Shown: piece after piece, positions 1 to 8,385 of the stretch
Numbering within the stretch: position 1 is the stretch's first letter
Layout of the letters: each line of letters starts with the position of its first letter
Source of the DNA: an uncultured Eubacteriales bacterium
Lineage (GTDB): Bacteria; Bacillota; Clostridia; Christensenellales; Aristaeellaceae
Assembly: GCA_902799465.1 (NCBI GenBank)
Contig: CADCAS010000004.1
Span: 1-52,997, forward strand
Direction of reading: 5' to 3'
Length of the DNA: 52,997 bases
The notes under the pieces: generated by a model
Databases searched by the model: none
What the model was told of the DNA's origin: nothing
Seen by the model: the letters and a program-made list of their open reading frames with translations, nothing else
Made by a program: the position numbers and the translations under genes

Positions 1-32
1 TTTGGTCCTTTCTTTCGCCCCCCTTTCCCTTG

Positions 33-71
33 ATAAAACACCTGACAAGGCAGCTCGTCTTGTCAGGTGTT
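33..71 (-). terminator. Rho-independent terminator of the PG-binding membrane protein gene
   Basis: A 13-bp perfect stem (37-49 with 59-71) encloses a 9-nt loop. Read on the minus strand it is followed by TTTTATC, so it fits a terminator about 40 nt past the stop at 113. The plus-strand side is followed by a T run only after 12 nt, so it might also work weakly in that direction. Confidence 0.75.
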
Positions 72-112
72 CCTCTGAGACTGTTTTTTTACAGCCCCGT
101 TGTTTGGTTTGT

Positions 113-1549
113 TTAGTCCGGGGAAACCTCGGTGGGTTCCGGGGTGGGTTCGGGCTCGGGCTGGTCGTCGGAGAACAGGCGGGCCTGGAACTCGGGGGTG
201 GCCACGCCGCTCTGCTCCATCTCGTAGTCCTTCTGGGCGGCGGTCACGGCGGCGGCGGTCTTCTCGCCGAAGTTGCCGTCGGCGTCGCCGGAGAGGTAGC
301 CCAGCTCGATCAGGCGCTTCTGGAGCGTGGTGACCGCATCGGACTTGTCGCCCTTCTGCACGGTGGAGTACAGGCTCCTGGGATCGGGGGTGGGCGCGAC
401 GTTGGACTTCAGCTCGAACAGTATGGTCTGGTCCACGCCGTCGTTGTAGGTGGTGACGGCCAGGTACTTCATCTCCTCGCCGGCGTTGGTGAAGGCGTAG
501 CGCTTCCACAGGTTGGTGGTCACGTTGGGCTTCACGGACACGTCGGTCTGACCGGCGATCTCCTTGTCCATCAGCTGGAAGCCGGGGTTCTCGGTCTCCC
601 CGGATTCGGAGCGGAAGGTGATGCGGATGATGTTCTGGGGCACGATGGTGGCGGTGCCCGCGTAGTCGTGGAGGGTCAGATCGAAGCCCGCCCCGGCCTC
701 GGTGCCCTGGAGCTTGTATACGCTGCCCCACTTGGCGGCAAAGTCCGAAGGCAGCATGTAATCCTTCATGGTCAGGGTGAAGTCCACGGTCTCGAAGCTC
801 TCGCCCTCCTGGGCGGTGATGCGGGCGGTGCCGTCGGACTTGATCTCGGTGGAGAAGTCATAGCTCTCGCCGAAGGGCACCACCACGGGCTCGTGGGACA
901 CCGGCTCGGGGGTGTCGGTGGGCGCGGGGGTGGGCACCACGGTGGGCGCGGGCGTCGCGGTGGGCGTCGCCGTGGGTGCTTCCATGCTGATGGTGTAGTC
1001 CTCATTCTCCGGGGCGGCCAGGGTCTTGCCCTCCTCGCCCTCGGCGGTCTCGGCCTCAGCGGCTTCACCCTCGGCGGGCGCCTCACTGGCTTCGGGCTCA
1101 GCCTCGGTCTCGGGCTTGGCCTCAGTCTCGGGCTTGGCCTCGGTCTCGGCCTCCGCTGCCGCGTCGGTCTTCTCCGCGGCCTCGGCCTTGATCTCCTCGG
1201 CGGGCTCGGTCTCGGCCGCCTCGGCCTTTTCGGTGGGCTCCGCCTTGACCTCGGTCTCGTCCTCTTCGGGCTCGGCCTCATCCTCCTCGGGTTCGGCCTC
1301 CTCCTCGGGCTCAGGCTCGGGGGTGGCCGTGGGCTCCGCGGTGGGCGCGGGGGTATCGGTGGGTTCGGGCGTCACGTAGACCACCCGGGGCTCGCTGCCC
1401 GGCAGGTCCAGACGGTTCAAAAGCAGACGGTCCGCGGCCACGCCCAGCACGATGCCCAAAATCAGCATCACGATGGCCCATATGGCGATGCGCTTGCGAT
1501 AGGTGGCCCGCAGCCTGCGGATGCGTCTCTCAGTGGGATTCTGTCTCAT
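113..1549 (-). CDS. Membrane-anchored Pro/Glu-rich protein with C-terminal peptidoglycan-binding domain
   Basis: 478 residues. A basic N-terminus is followed by one membrane helix (about residues 23-43, IWAIVMLILGIVLGVAADRL), then about 170 residues of Glu/Ala/Pro/Thr-rich low-complexity spacer, a globular region of unknown type (about 230-395), and a C-terminal peptidoglycan-binding-1-like domain (about 405-465, with VTTLQKRLIELGYL and a GNFGEKT turn). I infer that it crosses the membrane once and reaches the cell wall. The start is the ATG at 1549 because GGAGG sits 8-9 nt upstream; an in-frame ATG 18 nt earlier has no good site. Two tandem sigma-A-like promoters precede it. The Glu-rich spacer makes a long antisense Gly/Leu frame that is not a gene. 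No enzymatic function can be assigned. Confidence 0.85.
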   Translation of the reverse strand: MRQNPTERRIRRLRATYRKRIAIWAIVMLILGIVLGVAADRLLLNRLDLPGSEPRVVYVTPEPTDTPAPTAEPTATPEPEPEEEAEPEEDEAEPEEDETEVKAEPTEKAEAAETEPAEEIKAEAAEKTDAAAEAETEAKPETEAKPETEAEPEASEAPAEGEAAEAETAEGEEGKTLAAPENEDYTISMEAPTATPTATPAPTVVPTPAPTDTPEPVSHEPVVVPFGESYDFSTEIKSDGTARITAQEGESFETVDFTLTMKDYMLPSDFAAKWGSVYKLQGTEAGAGFDLTLHDYAGTATIVPQNIIRITFRSESGETENPGFQLMDKEIAGQTDVSVKPNVTTNLWKRYAFTNAGEEMKYLAVTTYNDGVDQTILFELKSNVAPTPDPRSLYSTVQKGDKSDAVTTLQKRLIELGYLSGDADGNFGEKTAAAVTAAQKDYEMEQSGVATPEFQARLFSDDQPEPEPTPEPTEVSPD

Positions 1550-1593
1550 AGCTCTTGCCTCCAGCATCCTTCATGCATTATTTACTAAACTCT

Positions 1594-1654
1594 ATTATAC
1601 CGTAATTCCGCCGTTTTCGTCAACATATTATAGAAAAGATAGACGGAATGTCCA
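1594..1654 (-). promoter_or_regulatory. Tandem sigma-A-type promoters for the PG-binding protein gene
   Basis: Two promoters read leftwards. The proximal one is TTGACG (1618-1623), 18-bp spacer, TATAAT (1594-1599). The distal one is TGGACA (1649-1654), 16-bp spacer, TATAAT (1627-1632). The -35 of the first lies just downstream of the -10 of the second, so occupancy of one should interfere with the other. Confidence 0.7.
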
Positions 1655-1683
1655 TTTTTTGCCGAAACAGCGTCAAAATTGGC

Positions 1684-2214
1684 CTAAACTCCAATTTCCC
1701 CCTCGGCCTTGGCCAGGTCCACCTTGGGCAGGTCGGCGAGGGTCTCCATGCCGAAGTGCTGGAGGAACTTGTCGGTGGTGCCGTAGAGTATGGGCCGGCC
1801 GAGGGTCTCCCGGCGTCCGCACTCCTCGATGAAGCCCTTGTTCAGCAGGGACTGGACGGAGTAGTCGCACTTCACGCCGCGCACGGCCTCGATGTCGCCC
1901 TTGGTGACGGGCTGGCGGTAGGCGATGATGGACAGCGTCTCCAGCACGGCCTGGGACAGGGGCTGCTTTTGCAGCGGCTGCAAAAAGTCCTCCACCTGTT
2001 TGGCGTACCTCGGGCAGATGGACAGAAAGACCGTCTCACCGCTGCGGTTGAGCTGGATGCCCCGGTTCTCCAGGGCCAGGTGGTCCGCCAGCGCGGACAG
2101 GGCCTCGTCCAGCTCCGAGGTGGTCAGGTTCATGGCGTGGGCCAGCGCGTCCACCCGCACCGGGTCGCCGGAGACAAACAGTATCGCCTCGATGATCGCG
2201 CTCAGGTTTTCCAT
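1684..2214 (-). CDS. scpB: Segregation and condensation protein B (ScpB)
   Basis: 176 residues, the usual ScpB length. The start MENLSAIIEAILFVSGDPV and the central motif ALLETLSIIAYRQPVTKGDIE-type segment (here SQAVLETLSIIAYRQPVTK) followed by IEAVRGV are typical of the tandem winged-helix ScpB family, which joins the ScpA kleisin and SMC in chromosome condensation. ATG at 2214 has AAAAGGAG 9 nt upstream. In most Firmicutes scpA directly precedes scpB, but here the upstream DNA is a repeat element and then a divergent gene, so scpA must lie elsewhere or be absent. The gap of 134 bp to the next minus-strand gene carries that gene's own promoters. Confidence 0.93.
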   Translation of the reverse strand: MENLSAIIEAILFVSGDPVRVDALAHAMNLTTSELDEALSALADHLALENRGIQLNRSGETVFLSICPRYAKQVEDFLQPLQKQPLSQAVLETLSIIAYRQPVTKGDIEAVRGVKCDYSVQSLLNKGFIEECGRRETLGRPILYGTTDKFLQHFGMETLADLPKVDLAKAEGEIGV

Positions 2215-2274
2215 GGCAGACGCTCCTTTTGGGAATCGGTAGGTAGGTTCGGCAAATCAAAGCTCATCCCGTAT

Positions 2275-2627
2275 GAATGGAAAATGGAGAATGGAGAATG
2301 GAAAATGAAGGCGGAAATCCTTCGGATTTCTCCGATTCAATATTACCGGGGTATGCTTGGGCGACATCCCAATAAAAACAAATCCGCAAGGGTAACTGTT
2401 CAGTTCTGCGACAAACAGAGACTTGGCAGGCTGCGGGGGACGACCTCTCAGTCAGCCTAACGGCTGACAGCTCCCCTGGAAGGGGAGCTGTCGCCGACGA
2501 AGTCGGTGACTGAGAGGTCGTTCCCCGTTGCCTCGGACAATCTCCACTTATCACAGCAGAACTGAATAGATACCCGCAAGGATTTGTACCGCCATTCTCC
2601 ATTTTCCATTATCCATTCTCAATTCTC
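2275..2627. repeat. Intergenic palindromic repeat, family B (GGAGAATGG arms), with nested 80-bp element
   Basis: The left arm is made of tandem ATGGAAA/ATGGAGA units (2275-2308); the right arm is the complementary CCATTCTCC/TTTTCC run (about 2591-2627). Inside are GGAAATCCTTCGGATTT and the pair AACTGTTCAGTTCTGC / GCAGAACTGAATAG. The related copy is at 34225-34520. It separates scpB from the SleB-like gene and holds no supported coding sequence. Confidence 0.75.
2441..2520. repeat. Nested 80-bp palindromic element with perfect 14-bp terminal inverted repeats
   Basis: CGACCTCTCAGTCA at 2441-2454 is exactly matched by TGACTGAGAGGTCG at 2507-2520. The interior holds two further hairpins (AGCTCCCCT/AGGGGAGCT around 2469-2490 and CCGACGAAGTCGG at 2494-2506). 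It lies within the larger family B repeat. Related pieces are in the repeats at 24651 and 34225, and a version with GGACTCCCTCAGTC ends lies at 48643. Confidence 0.8.
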
Positions 2628-2893
2628 GCAGTTCGTTCCTATTCACCACCATATCACAGCTCTCCCGCTCCCGCAAGCATAATCGCGTTGTTTTTCGCGT
2701 TACAGAACATGCGGAAAGGTCACGGTTTTATCAAACCGGCTTGGCGGGTTCACAATTGGCGGGGAATGTGGCGCAAAGGAGCGAATTGGACAATTATTTC
2801 AAACTTGTTACAAAGCTATTGAATCTTATTACGAAAGGGTGTATAATCAGGTCATTCGGGGCAGGCTATGCCCTGCGGAAGGATCTGATGCCG

Positions 2894-3313
2894 ATGAATA
2901 GATGGGTCGCGCTGGCGGCAGCGGCGGTGCTGTGCGCCTGCGCTCTGATGCCGAACGCCAGCTATACCGAGGATGTGGACACCGTGCGCCTGGCGCGGAC
3001 GATCTACGCACTGGCCCGTTCGGACAGCTACGACGCCAAGCTGGCCATCGGCACGCTGGCCATGAACCGGGTGGAGAGCCCCTGGTTCGGCGACACCCTG
3101 GGCGAGGTGCTGGACGAGCAGCACCAGTTCCCGATGGGCAGCCGCTACGACGCCGATTCCCTGGCCGCCGCCCACGCCGTGCTGGCCGGACGCCGCACGC
3201 TGGACCCCGCCGCCGTCTACTATCAATCCCAAACCGCCACCGAGCGCCGCAAGGACGCCCCCCTCCAGAAGGTCGGCACCTTCGCCTTCTACGCCACGGA
3301 GACGGTCATATAA
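2894..3313 (+). CDS. Small SleB-like (Hydrolase_2 family) secreted protein with altered active site
   Basis: 139 residues with a signal peptide (NRWVALAAAAVLCACALMP, about 2-20). The rest follows the cell-wall-hydrolase SleB/CwlJ pattern: LARTIYALAR, LAIGTLAMNRV, EVLDEQHQF, AAHAVLAGR, DPAAVYYQ and a closing VGTFAFYA. In active members the first block reads YGEARGE; here it reads YALARSD, so the catalytic Glu position is Leu. It may therefore bind peptidoglycan or act differently. ATG 2894 is chosen with AAGGA 10 nt upstream; ATG 2888 is also possible. A strong terminator follows at once. Identification of the family rests on pattern, not on a search. Confidence 0.75.
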   Translation: MNRWVALAAAAVLCACALMPNASYTEDVDTVRLARTIYALARSDSYDAKLAIGTLAMNRVESPWFGDTLGEVLDEQHQFPMGSRYDADSLAAAHAVLAGRRTLDPAAVYYQSQTATERRKDAPLQKVGTFAFYATETVI

Positions 3314-3339
3314 AAATCGCCCGAGAGGGCGATTTTTTA
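3313..3339 (+). terminator. Rho-independent terminator after the SleB-like gene
   Basis: AAATCGCCC, GAGA loop, GGGCGATTTTTT. The hairpin begins right at the stop codon. Family B-like repeat arms start directly after it. Confidence 0.9.
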
Positions 3340-3468
3340 ATGGGGAATTGGGAATGGGAAATGGGGAATGAAAGCGGACGAGTTTAAAATCCTAAACGCC
3401 TTTTATAAAGACAAATCCGCAGGATCTGCGCCTTCATTCCCCATTCCCAATTCCCCATTCCCCATTTA
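3339..3468. repeat. Short intergenic palindromic repeat, family B variant (ATGGGGAATTGGG arms)
   Basis: Left arm units AATGGGGAATTGGGAATGGG (3339-3369); right arm is the complement (3436-3466). The core contains GACAAATCCGCAGGAT, which is shared with the copy at 34225. The right arm stops 3-4 nt from the TGA of the convergent PLP-enzyme gene. Confidence 0.75.
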
Positions 3469-4749
3469 TCATAGTGTCGCCAGCCCCTTCTCCACCAGCT
3501 TTTGCAGGGAGAGCAGTATGCCGAGCTTGGCGTGGTACCAGGTGAGGCCGCCCTGGAAGTAGACGGCGTAGGGGGGACGGATGGGGCCGTCGGCGGAGAG
3601 CTCGATGGAGCTGCCCTGGACGAAGGCTCCGGCGGCCATGATGACCTCGGCGTCGTAGCCGGGCATGGCCCAGGGCTCGGGCATGACGTAGCTGTCCACC
3701 GGCGCGGCGGCCTGGATGCCGTGGCAGAAGGCGGACATGGCCTCGGGGGAGCGCAGCTCCACGGCCTGGATGATGTCGTGGCGGGGCTCCGTGGCGTTCG
3801 GCACCACCCTGAAGCCCAGGCGCTCATAGATGTTTGCGGCAAATATCGCGCCCTTGAGCGCCCCGGCCACCACGGTGGGAGCCAGGAACAGGCCCTGATA
3901 GAAGGCGGGCAGTATGCCCAGATTCGCGCCCACCTCCTGGCCCAGCCCGGGCGCGCTCAGCCGGAAGGCGCAGCGGGACACGCATTCTTCGGTGCCCACG
4001 ATGTAGCCGCCGATGGGGGCCAGCCCGCCGCCGGGATTCTTGATGAGGGAGCCCACGGTCATGTCCGCGCCCACGTCGGAGGGCTCGACGGTGTCCACGA
4101 ACTCGCCGTAGCAGTTGTCCACCATCACCTTCACGTCGGGCTTGATCCCCCTGATGAAGGCGATCAGCTCCCCGATCTGCTTGACGGAGAAGGTGGGCCG
4201 GGTGGCGTAGCCCTTGGAGCGCTGGATGGTGACCAGCCGGGTCTTGTCGTTGATGGCGGCGCGGATGGCGTCGTAGTCGAAGCTGCCGTCGGCCTTCAGG
4301 TCCGCCTGCCGGTAGCTGACCCCGTATTCCTTGAGCGAGCAGGGCGACGGGCGGATGCCGATGACCTCCTCCAGCGTGTCGTAGGGCGCGCCCACCGGGC
4401 TCAAAAGCTCGTCCCCCGGGCGCAGATTGGCCGACAGCGCCGTGGCCAGCGCGTGGGTGCCGCAGGTGATCTGGGGCCGCACCAGCGCCGCCTCGGTGTG
4501 GAACACATCGGCGTAGACCTTCTCCAGCGTCTCCCGGCCCATGTCGTCGTAGCCATAGCCCGTGGTGGCCGCGAAGCAGGCCGCGCTGACCCTGTGCTTC
4601 TGCATCGCCGAGAGCACCTTGGCCTGGTTGTACTCCGCCACGGCGTCCACCGCCTCGAACCGCGCCTTCAGGCCCGCCAGCACCCGCTCCCCGTATTCAT
4701 AGACCGCCGGGCTGACGCCCAGGGTCGCGTACATGTCGTATAAGCTCAT
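3469..4749 (-). CDS. Methionine gamma-lyase / aluminium resistance family PLP-dependent enzyme
   Basis: 426 residues, full length for the Met_gamma_lyase (PF06838, formerly aluminium resistance) family of fold-type I PLP enzymes. Seen: TTGYGYDDMGRETLEKVYAD near residue 62, QITCGTHALATAL, KVMVDNCYGEFVD with the PLP-contacting Asp, and the Schiff-base lysine context GSLIKNPGGG near residue 235. The family probably splits a sulfur-containing or related amino acid by C-S lyase chemistry in the cytoplasm, but the natural substrate is not settled. ATG 4749 with AAGGGA 7 nt upstream. It stands alone between repeat elements. In many Clostridia it lies near hflX or glnR, which are not seen here. Confidence 0.88.
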   Translation of the reverse strand: MSLYDMYATLGVSPAVYEYGERVLAGLKARFEAVDAVAEYNQAKVLSAMQKHRVSAACFAATTGYGYDDMGRETLEKVYADVFHTEAALVRPQITCGTHALATALSANLRPGDELLSPVGAPYDTLEEVIGIRPSPCSLKEYGVSYRQADLKADGSFDYDAIRAAINDKTRLVTIQRSKGYATRPTFSVKQIGELIAFIRGIKPDVKVMVDNCYGEFVDTVEPSDVGADMTVGSLIKNPGGGLAPIGGYIVGTEECVSRCAFRLSAPGLGQEVGANLGILPAFYQGLFLAPTVVAGALKGAIFAANIYERLGFRVVPNATEPRHDIIQAVELRSPEAMSAFCHGIQAAAPVDSYVMPEPWAMPGYDAEVIMAAGAFVQGSSIELSADGPIRPPYAVYFQGGLTWYHAKLGILLSLQKLVEKGLATL

Positions 4750-4792
4750 CTTTCTATCCCTTCATCTGTTATATACTATGGACGTGAACCGT

Positions 4793-4974
4793 AATTAGGA
4801 ATTAGGAATTAGAAATTAGGAATGAAACAGTGGCTGCCGCGCGTCATATACCGAAACTGTGCGTAGTCCTGACGTGCGACGCATTGGTCGCCCCTACAGT
4901 ATGCGCGGCAGCCGGTATTCATTCCTAATTCCTAATTTCTAATTCCTAATTCTCAACTCCCAATTTCCAATTCA
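4793..4974. repeat. Intergenic palindromic repeat, family A (GAATTAG heptamer arms)
   Basis: Left arm of AATTAGG heptamers (4793-4823), core with GTGGCTGCCGCGCG, CATATACCGAAAC, GGTCGCCCCTACAG and GCGCGGCAGCC, then a right arm of CCTAATT units (4921-4974). Lies between two minus-strand genes, upstream of the PLP enzyme gene. Confidence 0.8.
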
Positions 4975-5018
4975 CTCCAACAGCTTCCCCTCTGCCATAT
5001 CGTCTGAAAAACCGCGCC

Positions 5019-6761
5019 TCAGTCGATCAGGATCAGCAGGCTGTTGACGCCGAAGGTGCTCTGGTAGACGGTCTCCTCCACCAGGCCGCGCACCATCTGG
5101 ATGCCCATGAAGCGCTCGTCGTCGGTGTATTCCGGGGCCAGGGGGTTGAAATCGACGCCGCCGTAGCGGATGCGGATGCCGATGACGCCGTGCACCGCGA
5201 ACACCCTGACGTCAAACCCCTGGCTGTACTCGGGGTTGAACTGGGTGATGAGGGTCATGATCTCCTCGAGGGCCAGGCTGACGCGCATGGTCTGCCGGGG
5301 GGCCATGTCGTTGGCCGCGCAGAACGCGCCGATGCGCTCGCTGGCATCGCAGATGGCCTGGTTGTCGGAGGGGCTGGTGAAGTTGATGCTGTTGCCGCCG
5401 TCCTCCAGGCTCCTGTCCATCAGCAGCCAGCGGCTGAGGGGCTTGTCCTTCTCCCGCCGCCGTATGATCTCCACGCACCCGACCCACACCAGCAGGGTCA
5501 GGAGCGCCTCGGTGATCTGGAAGAGCCACAGCGACGCGCCGATGGCCTTAAGCGCCAGCAGGCTCAGTATGCAGAAGCCGTAGATGCGCAGGGCAATCAG
5601 CAGGTTGGCCAGCATCTCCCGCCCCGCGACCCGGTAGTACCCGGTGATGACGTTGATCGCCAGCACGGGGAACAGGCTCAGCCCCAGCAACCACAGAGGC
5701 AGGCCCATGCCCGGCACCTCGTAGGCCCAGCCGATGAACGGCGCGCCGAAGCCCAGCAGCAGCGCCAGGATCGCGCAGCCTATGAAGCCGATGCGCAGCT
5801 GCTGCCGGATCAGGATCAAGGCGCTGGGATTGTCACGCTCGCCGCAGTACACGCCCAGTATGGCGGTGCCGGACTGGGGCACGCCCACGGTGACCGCCTC
5901 CGAGATGGCCGCCATGGCGGTCAGCACCGAAAACTGCGCCACCGCGCCGCTGCCGCCCGTCGTCAGCAGTATGTGGTTGACGGAGAGCGAGCGCATCGCC
6001 TGGAACAGGTTGGTGAACGCCTCGGGACTGCCCGCCGAGGCCAGCTGTAGCCACTCGCCTCCCCGGGGCAGGGCAAAGCCCAGCGAAAAGCTGTGCCTGC
6101 CGCTGTGCAGCTTGAACATGCCGAAGGCCGTGGCGGCTGTGGCGGAGAGCACGCTGGCCAGCGCCGCGCCCCGCACGCCCATATCCAGGCCCCAGAGGAA
6201 CCAGAAGTCCAGCAGGATGTTGCCCAGTCCCATGATGACCATCATGGCAATGACCGCGTTGTTCTTGCCCTCCAGGGGCAGAAACCAGAAGGGCGTGAAG
6301 CTCAGCATCAGCGCGGGGGCGGCGATCAGGTTCACCACCACATATTCCCGCACCAGCGGCGCGAGGGTCTGCTCCCCGCGGCACAGCAGCATGGCGACGG
6401 GCTCCGCGAAGAAGCCGCCCAGTATGACGAACACCGCCGAGAAGGCCAGCATCAGGGTCAGGTGCTGGGCGTAGGTCCGCTGGGCGCTGTCGGTCTCATT
6501 GCGGCCCAGCGCCTGGGAGCACAGCGTCTCCGCGCCGCAGGCCAGGAAGGCTCCGACGAGGCTGATGGCCAGCAGCATCGGCGTGCTCATGCCCACCGAG
6601 GCCAGGCCGTCCATGCCCACCCGGCGGCCCACCAGTATGCCGTCCGCCAGAAGCGCCAGATTGCTGCTGAAATAGGAGATGATCCCCGGGACCACCGCGG
6701 CGCGGTAGGCCCTGTGCAGAAAATCCGAGGAGCGCGTCAGGGACCCGGTTTGCTCGCTCAT
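5019..6761 (-). CDS. MATE-family transporter fused to a degenerate RsbW-like (HATPase) domain
   Basis: 580 residues. Residues about 15-440 form a 12-helix MATE/MatE drug- or metabolite-efflux transporter (start region RAAVVPGIISYFSSNLALLADG; TLCSQALGRNE). Residues about 455-580 form an RsbW/SpoIIAB-like HATPase_c_2 domain: LALEEIMTLITQF, a DFNP turn and a closing GIQMVRGLVEE. The N-box Glu pair is present (E499-E500) but the Asn four residues on is Leu504, and the ATP-binding Asp before the Gly turn is lost (RYGGVDF), so ATP binding is doubtful. ATG 6761 overlaps the phosphatase stop as ATGA, giving translational coupling. I infer that the phosphatase and this domain signal together. A second MATE-RsbW fusion with an intact N-box Asn is at 49061. 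Confidence 0.88.
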   Translation of the reverse strand: MSEQTGSLTRSSDFLHRAYRAAVVPGIISYFSSNLALLADGILVGRRVGMDGLASVGMSTPMLLAISLVGAFLACGAETLCSQALGRNETDSAQRTYAQHLTLMLAFSAVFVILGGFFAEPVAMLLCRGEQTLAPLVREYVVVNLIAAPALMLSFTPFWFLPLEGKNNAVIAMMVIMGLGNILLDFWFLWGLDMGVRGAALASVLSATAATAFGMFKLHSGRHSFSLGFALPRGGEWLQLASAGSPEAFTNLFQAMRSLSVNHILLTTGGSGAVAQFSVLTAMAAISEAVTVGVPQSGTAILGVYCGERDNPSALILIRQQLRIGFIGCAILALLLGFGAPFIGWAYEVPGMGLPLWLLGLSLFPVLAINVITGYYRVAGREMLANLLIALRIYGFCILSLLALKAIGASLWLFQITEALLTLLVWVGCVEIIRRREKDKPLSRWLLMDRSLEDGGNSINFTSPSDNQAICDASERIGAFCAANDMAPRQTMRVSLALEEIMTLITQFNPEYSQGFDVRVFAVHGVIGIRIRYGGVDFNPLAPEYTDDERFMGIQMVRGLVEETVYQSTFGVNSLLILID

Positions 6762-8374
6762 GTGTCCGCCCCTTTGCCGGGTCCCGCGTAGCGCAGGCCC
6801 AGCATGGTGATGTCGTCAAACTGCGGCGCCTCGCCCACGAAGGTGTCGATGGAGCGCTTCACCGCGGGCAGCAGCGCGGCAGGATCGGCGGACGGGTCCG
6901 CGTTCAGCGCCTCCAGCATGCGGTCCGGGCCGTAGAGCTCGTTGTGGCTGTCCGTGGCCTCGGGCACGCCGTCGGTGTAGACGAACAGGCGGTCGCCGGG
7001 ATACAGCTGGAACTCGTGCTCGCGGAACCGCATGCCCTCCATGGTGGCCACGGCGGGCGAATGGCAATAGATCACCAGCTCGTACTGCTCCCCGGCGCGG
7101 CACAGCGCGGGGTGCTCGTGGCCGGCGTTGGCGGCCACGCCCCGGCCGGTGCTCAGCTCGATCACCGCCAGCCAGACGGTGACGAACAGCTCCGCCTCGT
7201 TGCCCTCGCAAAGCTGCTCGTTGACGTTGCTCAGCGCCTGGGCGGGGCTGTCGCCCGCCATCATGCGGTTCTTGATCAGCGTCTTGGCGATCACCATGAA
7301 CAGCGCCGCGGGCACGCCCTTGCCGGAGACGTCCGCCATCACCAGGGCCAGGTGGTCGTCGTCGACCAGGAAGAAGTCGTAGAAGTCGCCGCCCACCTCC
7401 TTGGCGGGGGTCATGGTGGCGTAGATGTCGATATCGCTGCGCTCCGGGAAGGGCGGAAAGATGCGGGGCAGCATGTCGGCCTGGATCTGGGTGGCCACGT
7501 TCAGCTCCGCGCCGATGCGCTCCTTCTCCGCCGTCACATGGGCCAGCTCGCGGATGTAGCGGCGCAGGCCCTCGTCCATCTTGCAGAAGGAGTCGGCCAG
7601 CTTCTCAAGCTCATCTCCGGTGTGGATGTCCACCTCGATGGGCACGTCCCTGTCGATGTTCTCCACCATCGCCCCGGCGGCCTCGTCCAGCTGGGCCACC
7701 GGCCTGAGGATGTCCCGATCGACCCGCATGTAGAACACCGCGCCGCCCACCAGGGTGACGAGCACCACGGTGACCACCATGGTGATCACGAACAGTATGA
7801 GCATGTGGATGAGCTCGGGCATGTAGAGGTCCACGCCCACCACCGCCACGGCCTTGCCCTCATGATCGTAGACGGGCACGCGGGCGGTGCCCACCAGGCC
7901 GAAATCCGGGTGCGGGGCCACGATGAAGTCCTCCGGGGGATTTTCGGACAGCACTTCCTCCACCGCGGCGCGGGCCTTCTTCATGTAGGGCTCACGGTCG
8001 CCCAGCTGGTTCATGCCCTCCTCGGCATAAGCGTCCCAGACGTAGATCAGCTCGTCGCCGTCGTGCACGAACACATAGTAATACCATATGTCCGATTCCC
8101 GCTTCACCACGTCCATGAACTGCTGGACCTGCTCGTAGTATTCATCCTTCTCGCCGGTGGCCACGTATTGCGCCACCCGGTCGCCGTCGATGTAATCCGC
8201 GGCCATCCTGCCCAGGGCGAAGGCGCTCTCCCCGTATTCCTTCATGCGGGAGCGATAGTACAGCCCCGTGACCATCAGGCTGGCGAAAACGCAGATGATC
8301 AGGGCGAAAATGACCATCGCGCGCAGTATCTTCCTGCTGAGCCTGCGGCTGGAGCGTCCCCTGCCTCTCTCCAT
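6758..8374 (-). CDS. Membrane sensor phosphatase: Cache-like domain, HAMP, SpoIIE-type PP2C
   Basis: 538 residues. TM1 about 15-37; an extracytoplasmic Cache-like sensor 45-185 (ESDIWYYYVFVHDGDELIYV, GLVGTARVPVYDHEG, AVVGVDL); TM2 about 190-213; HAMP 214-270; then a PP2C/SpoIIE catalytic domain with the metal-binding and fold motifs EVGGDFYDF (near 327), MADVSGKG (near 345), NAGHEHP (near 418), VYTDGVPEA (near 465) and FDDITML (near 518). It should dephosphorylate Ser/Thr-phosphate on a partner, classically a STAS anti-anti-sigma factor, but no STAS gene is in the window. The start is ATG 8374 with GGAGG 5 nt upstream; an ATG pair at 8386-8389 overlapping the previous stop is possible. Any longer frame merely reads antiparallel through the previous gene. 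Confidence 0.92.
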   Translation of the reverse strand: MERGRGRSSRRLSRKILRAMVIFALIICVFASLMVTGLYYRSRMKEYGESAFALGRMAADYIDGDRVAQYVATGEKDEYYEQVQQFMDVVKRESDIWYYYVFVHDGDELIYVWDAYAEEGMNQLGDREPYMKKARAAVEEVLSENPPEDFIVAPHPDFGLVGTARVPVYDHEGKAVAVVGVDLYMPELIHMLILFVITMVVTVVLVTLVGGAVFYMRVDRDILRPVAQLDEAAGAMVENIDRDVPIEVDIHTGDELEKLADSFCKMDEGLRRYIRELAHVTAEKERIGAELNVATQIQADMLPRIFPPFPERSDIDIYATMTPAKEVGGDFYDFFLVDDDHLALVMADVSGKGVPAALFMVIAKTLIKNRMMAGDSPAQALSNVNEQLCEGNEAELFVTVWLAVIELSTGRGVAANAGHEHPALCRAGEQYELVIYCHSPAVATMEGMRFREHEFQLYPGDRLFVYTDGVPEATDSHNELYGPDRMLEALNADPSADPAALLPAVKRSIDTFVGEAPQFDDITMLGLRYAGPGKGADT

Positions 8375-8385
8375 ATGTGCCTCCA

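Noticed and set aside
2..1588. 528-residue Gly/Leu-rich open frame on the plus strand
   Set aside because: It is the antisense of the Glu/Ala/Pro-rich gene at 113-1549, with low-complexity composition and no ribosome site.
3469..4749. Simple call as a known methionine gamma-lyase
   Set aside because: The family name is historical and the substrate is unproven, so I kept a family-level call without a gene symbol.
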